Assembly (NCBI GenBank): GCA_024636395.1
Contig: JAGXHD010000169.1
Location: 1-13,693 of the forward strand
Reading direction: 5' to 3'
Length of the DNA: 13,693 nt
From: Sulfitobacter sp.
GTDB lineage: Bacteria; Pseudomonadota; Alphaproteobacteria; Rhodobacterales; Rhodobacteraceae
Under the pieces are notes generated by a model, which was not told the DNA's origin, did not search any database, and worked only from the letters and a program-made list of their open reading frames with translations. This document shows positions 13,512-13,693 of this stretch, piece by piece (positions within the stretch are counted from its first letter, which is position 1; each line of letters begins with the position of its first letter). The translations under genes were made by a program, and so were the position numbers.

Positions 13512-13693
13512 ATGACCCAAGACCAGATCATCCTCTTCTGCCTGTTCGGCGCCGTCTTTGGCCTGCTGCTTTGGGGCCGCGTCCGCTATGATATCGTTGC
13601 GTTTTCCGCCCTGATGGCCGGTGTGCTGCTGGGAGTCGTCGAGAGTGCCGACGCGTTCAACGGATTTGGCCATCCCGCAACGCTGGTGGTGGC
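13512..13693 (+). CDS. SLC13-type permease, N-terminal fragment (cut by window edge)
   Basis: The first 60 residues of an inner-membrane protein. MTQDQIILFCLFGAVFGLLL begins a first helix, followed by WGRVRYDIVAF, a second helix with ALMAGVLLGVV, then FNGFGHPATLVV. This start closely matches large SLC13/DASS-type permeases, which in bacteria often carry TrkA-C domains and move sulfate, dicarboxylates or other anions. The ATG at 13501-13503 is ruled out because its frame stops after four codons; the ATG at 13512-13514 has only a weak ribosome binding site. The substrate is not knowable from this part. Confidence 0.7.
   Translation, partial: MTQDQIILFCLFGAVFGLLLWGRVRYDIVAFSALMAGVLLGVVESADAFNGFGHPATLVV

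Noticed and set aside
1..13693. CRISPR array, tRNA/rRNA, insertion sequence or phage module
   Set aside because: No spaced direct repeats, no cloverleaf or rRNA sequence, no transposase or integrase frames found on reading both strands by eye.

Overview
The window looks like a chromosomal segment from an alphaproteobacterium of the Roseobacter group (Rhodobacteraceae). The grounds are a GC-rich coding style, a pccB/PccR propionyl-CoA module with TTTGCAAA-type operators, a bet cluster ordered betI-betC-transporter-betB-betA, and a CtrA-type TTAA-N7-TTAA box. The genus cannot be fixed from sequence alone.

Left part (1-3304): the 5' end of pccB (propionyl-CoA carboxylase beta chain, minus strand) is divergent from a plus-strand Bcr/CflA-type MFS transporter, which is followed by the PccR/ScfR-family regulator gene. 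TTTGCAAA-type repeats lie in the pccB/MFS intergenic region and again directly in front of pccR. This suggests one regulator controlling pccB, itself and perhaps the transporter. Next comes a secreted thermonuclease with a C-terminal 'sunset'-type domain (minus strand, 3301-4008). Its stop codon overlaps that of pccR tail to tail, and a near-consensus CtrA box lies upstream.

Middle part (4106-10960): a minus-strand choline / choline-O-sulfate to glycine betaine cluster, read from right to left. It holds betI (TetR repressor), betC (choline sulfatase, 4-bp overlap with betI), a short divergent BCCT-like transporter, betB (betaine aldehyde dehydrogenase) and betA (choline dehydrogenase). A strong BetI-type palindrome lies upstream of betI, and a weaker relative lies in the 265-bp betB-betA gap. 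Intercistronic hairpins flank the transporter gene. Together the genes would import choline or its sulfate ester, remove sulfate, and oxidise choline in two steps to glycine betaine, used as osmoprotectant or as carbon and nitrogen source.

Right part (10967-13693): minus-strand DMT/EamA permease, LysE/ArgO-type amino-acid exporter and yebC, with a good intrinsic terminator after yebC. A divergent plus-strand SLC13-type permease runs off the right edge.

No tRNA, rRNA, CRISPR array, insertion sequence or phage gene was seen. The gene content is mostly well understood. The points most worth a second look are the short BCCT-like transporter, the possible second BetI site, the CtrA-box nuclease, the PccR operator architecture and the hairpin potential of the betI leader.
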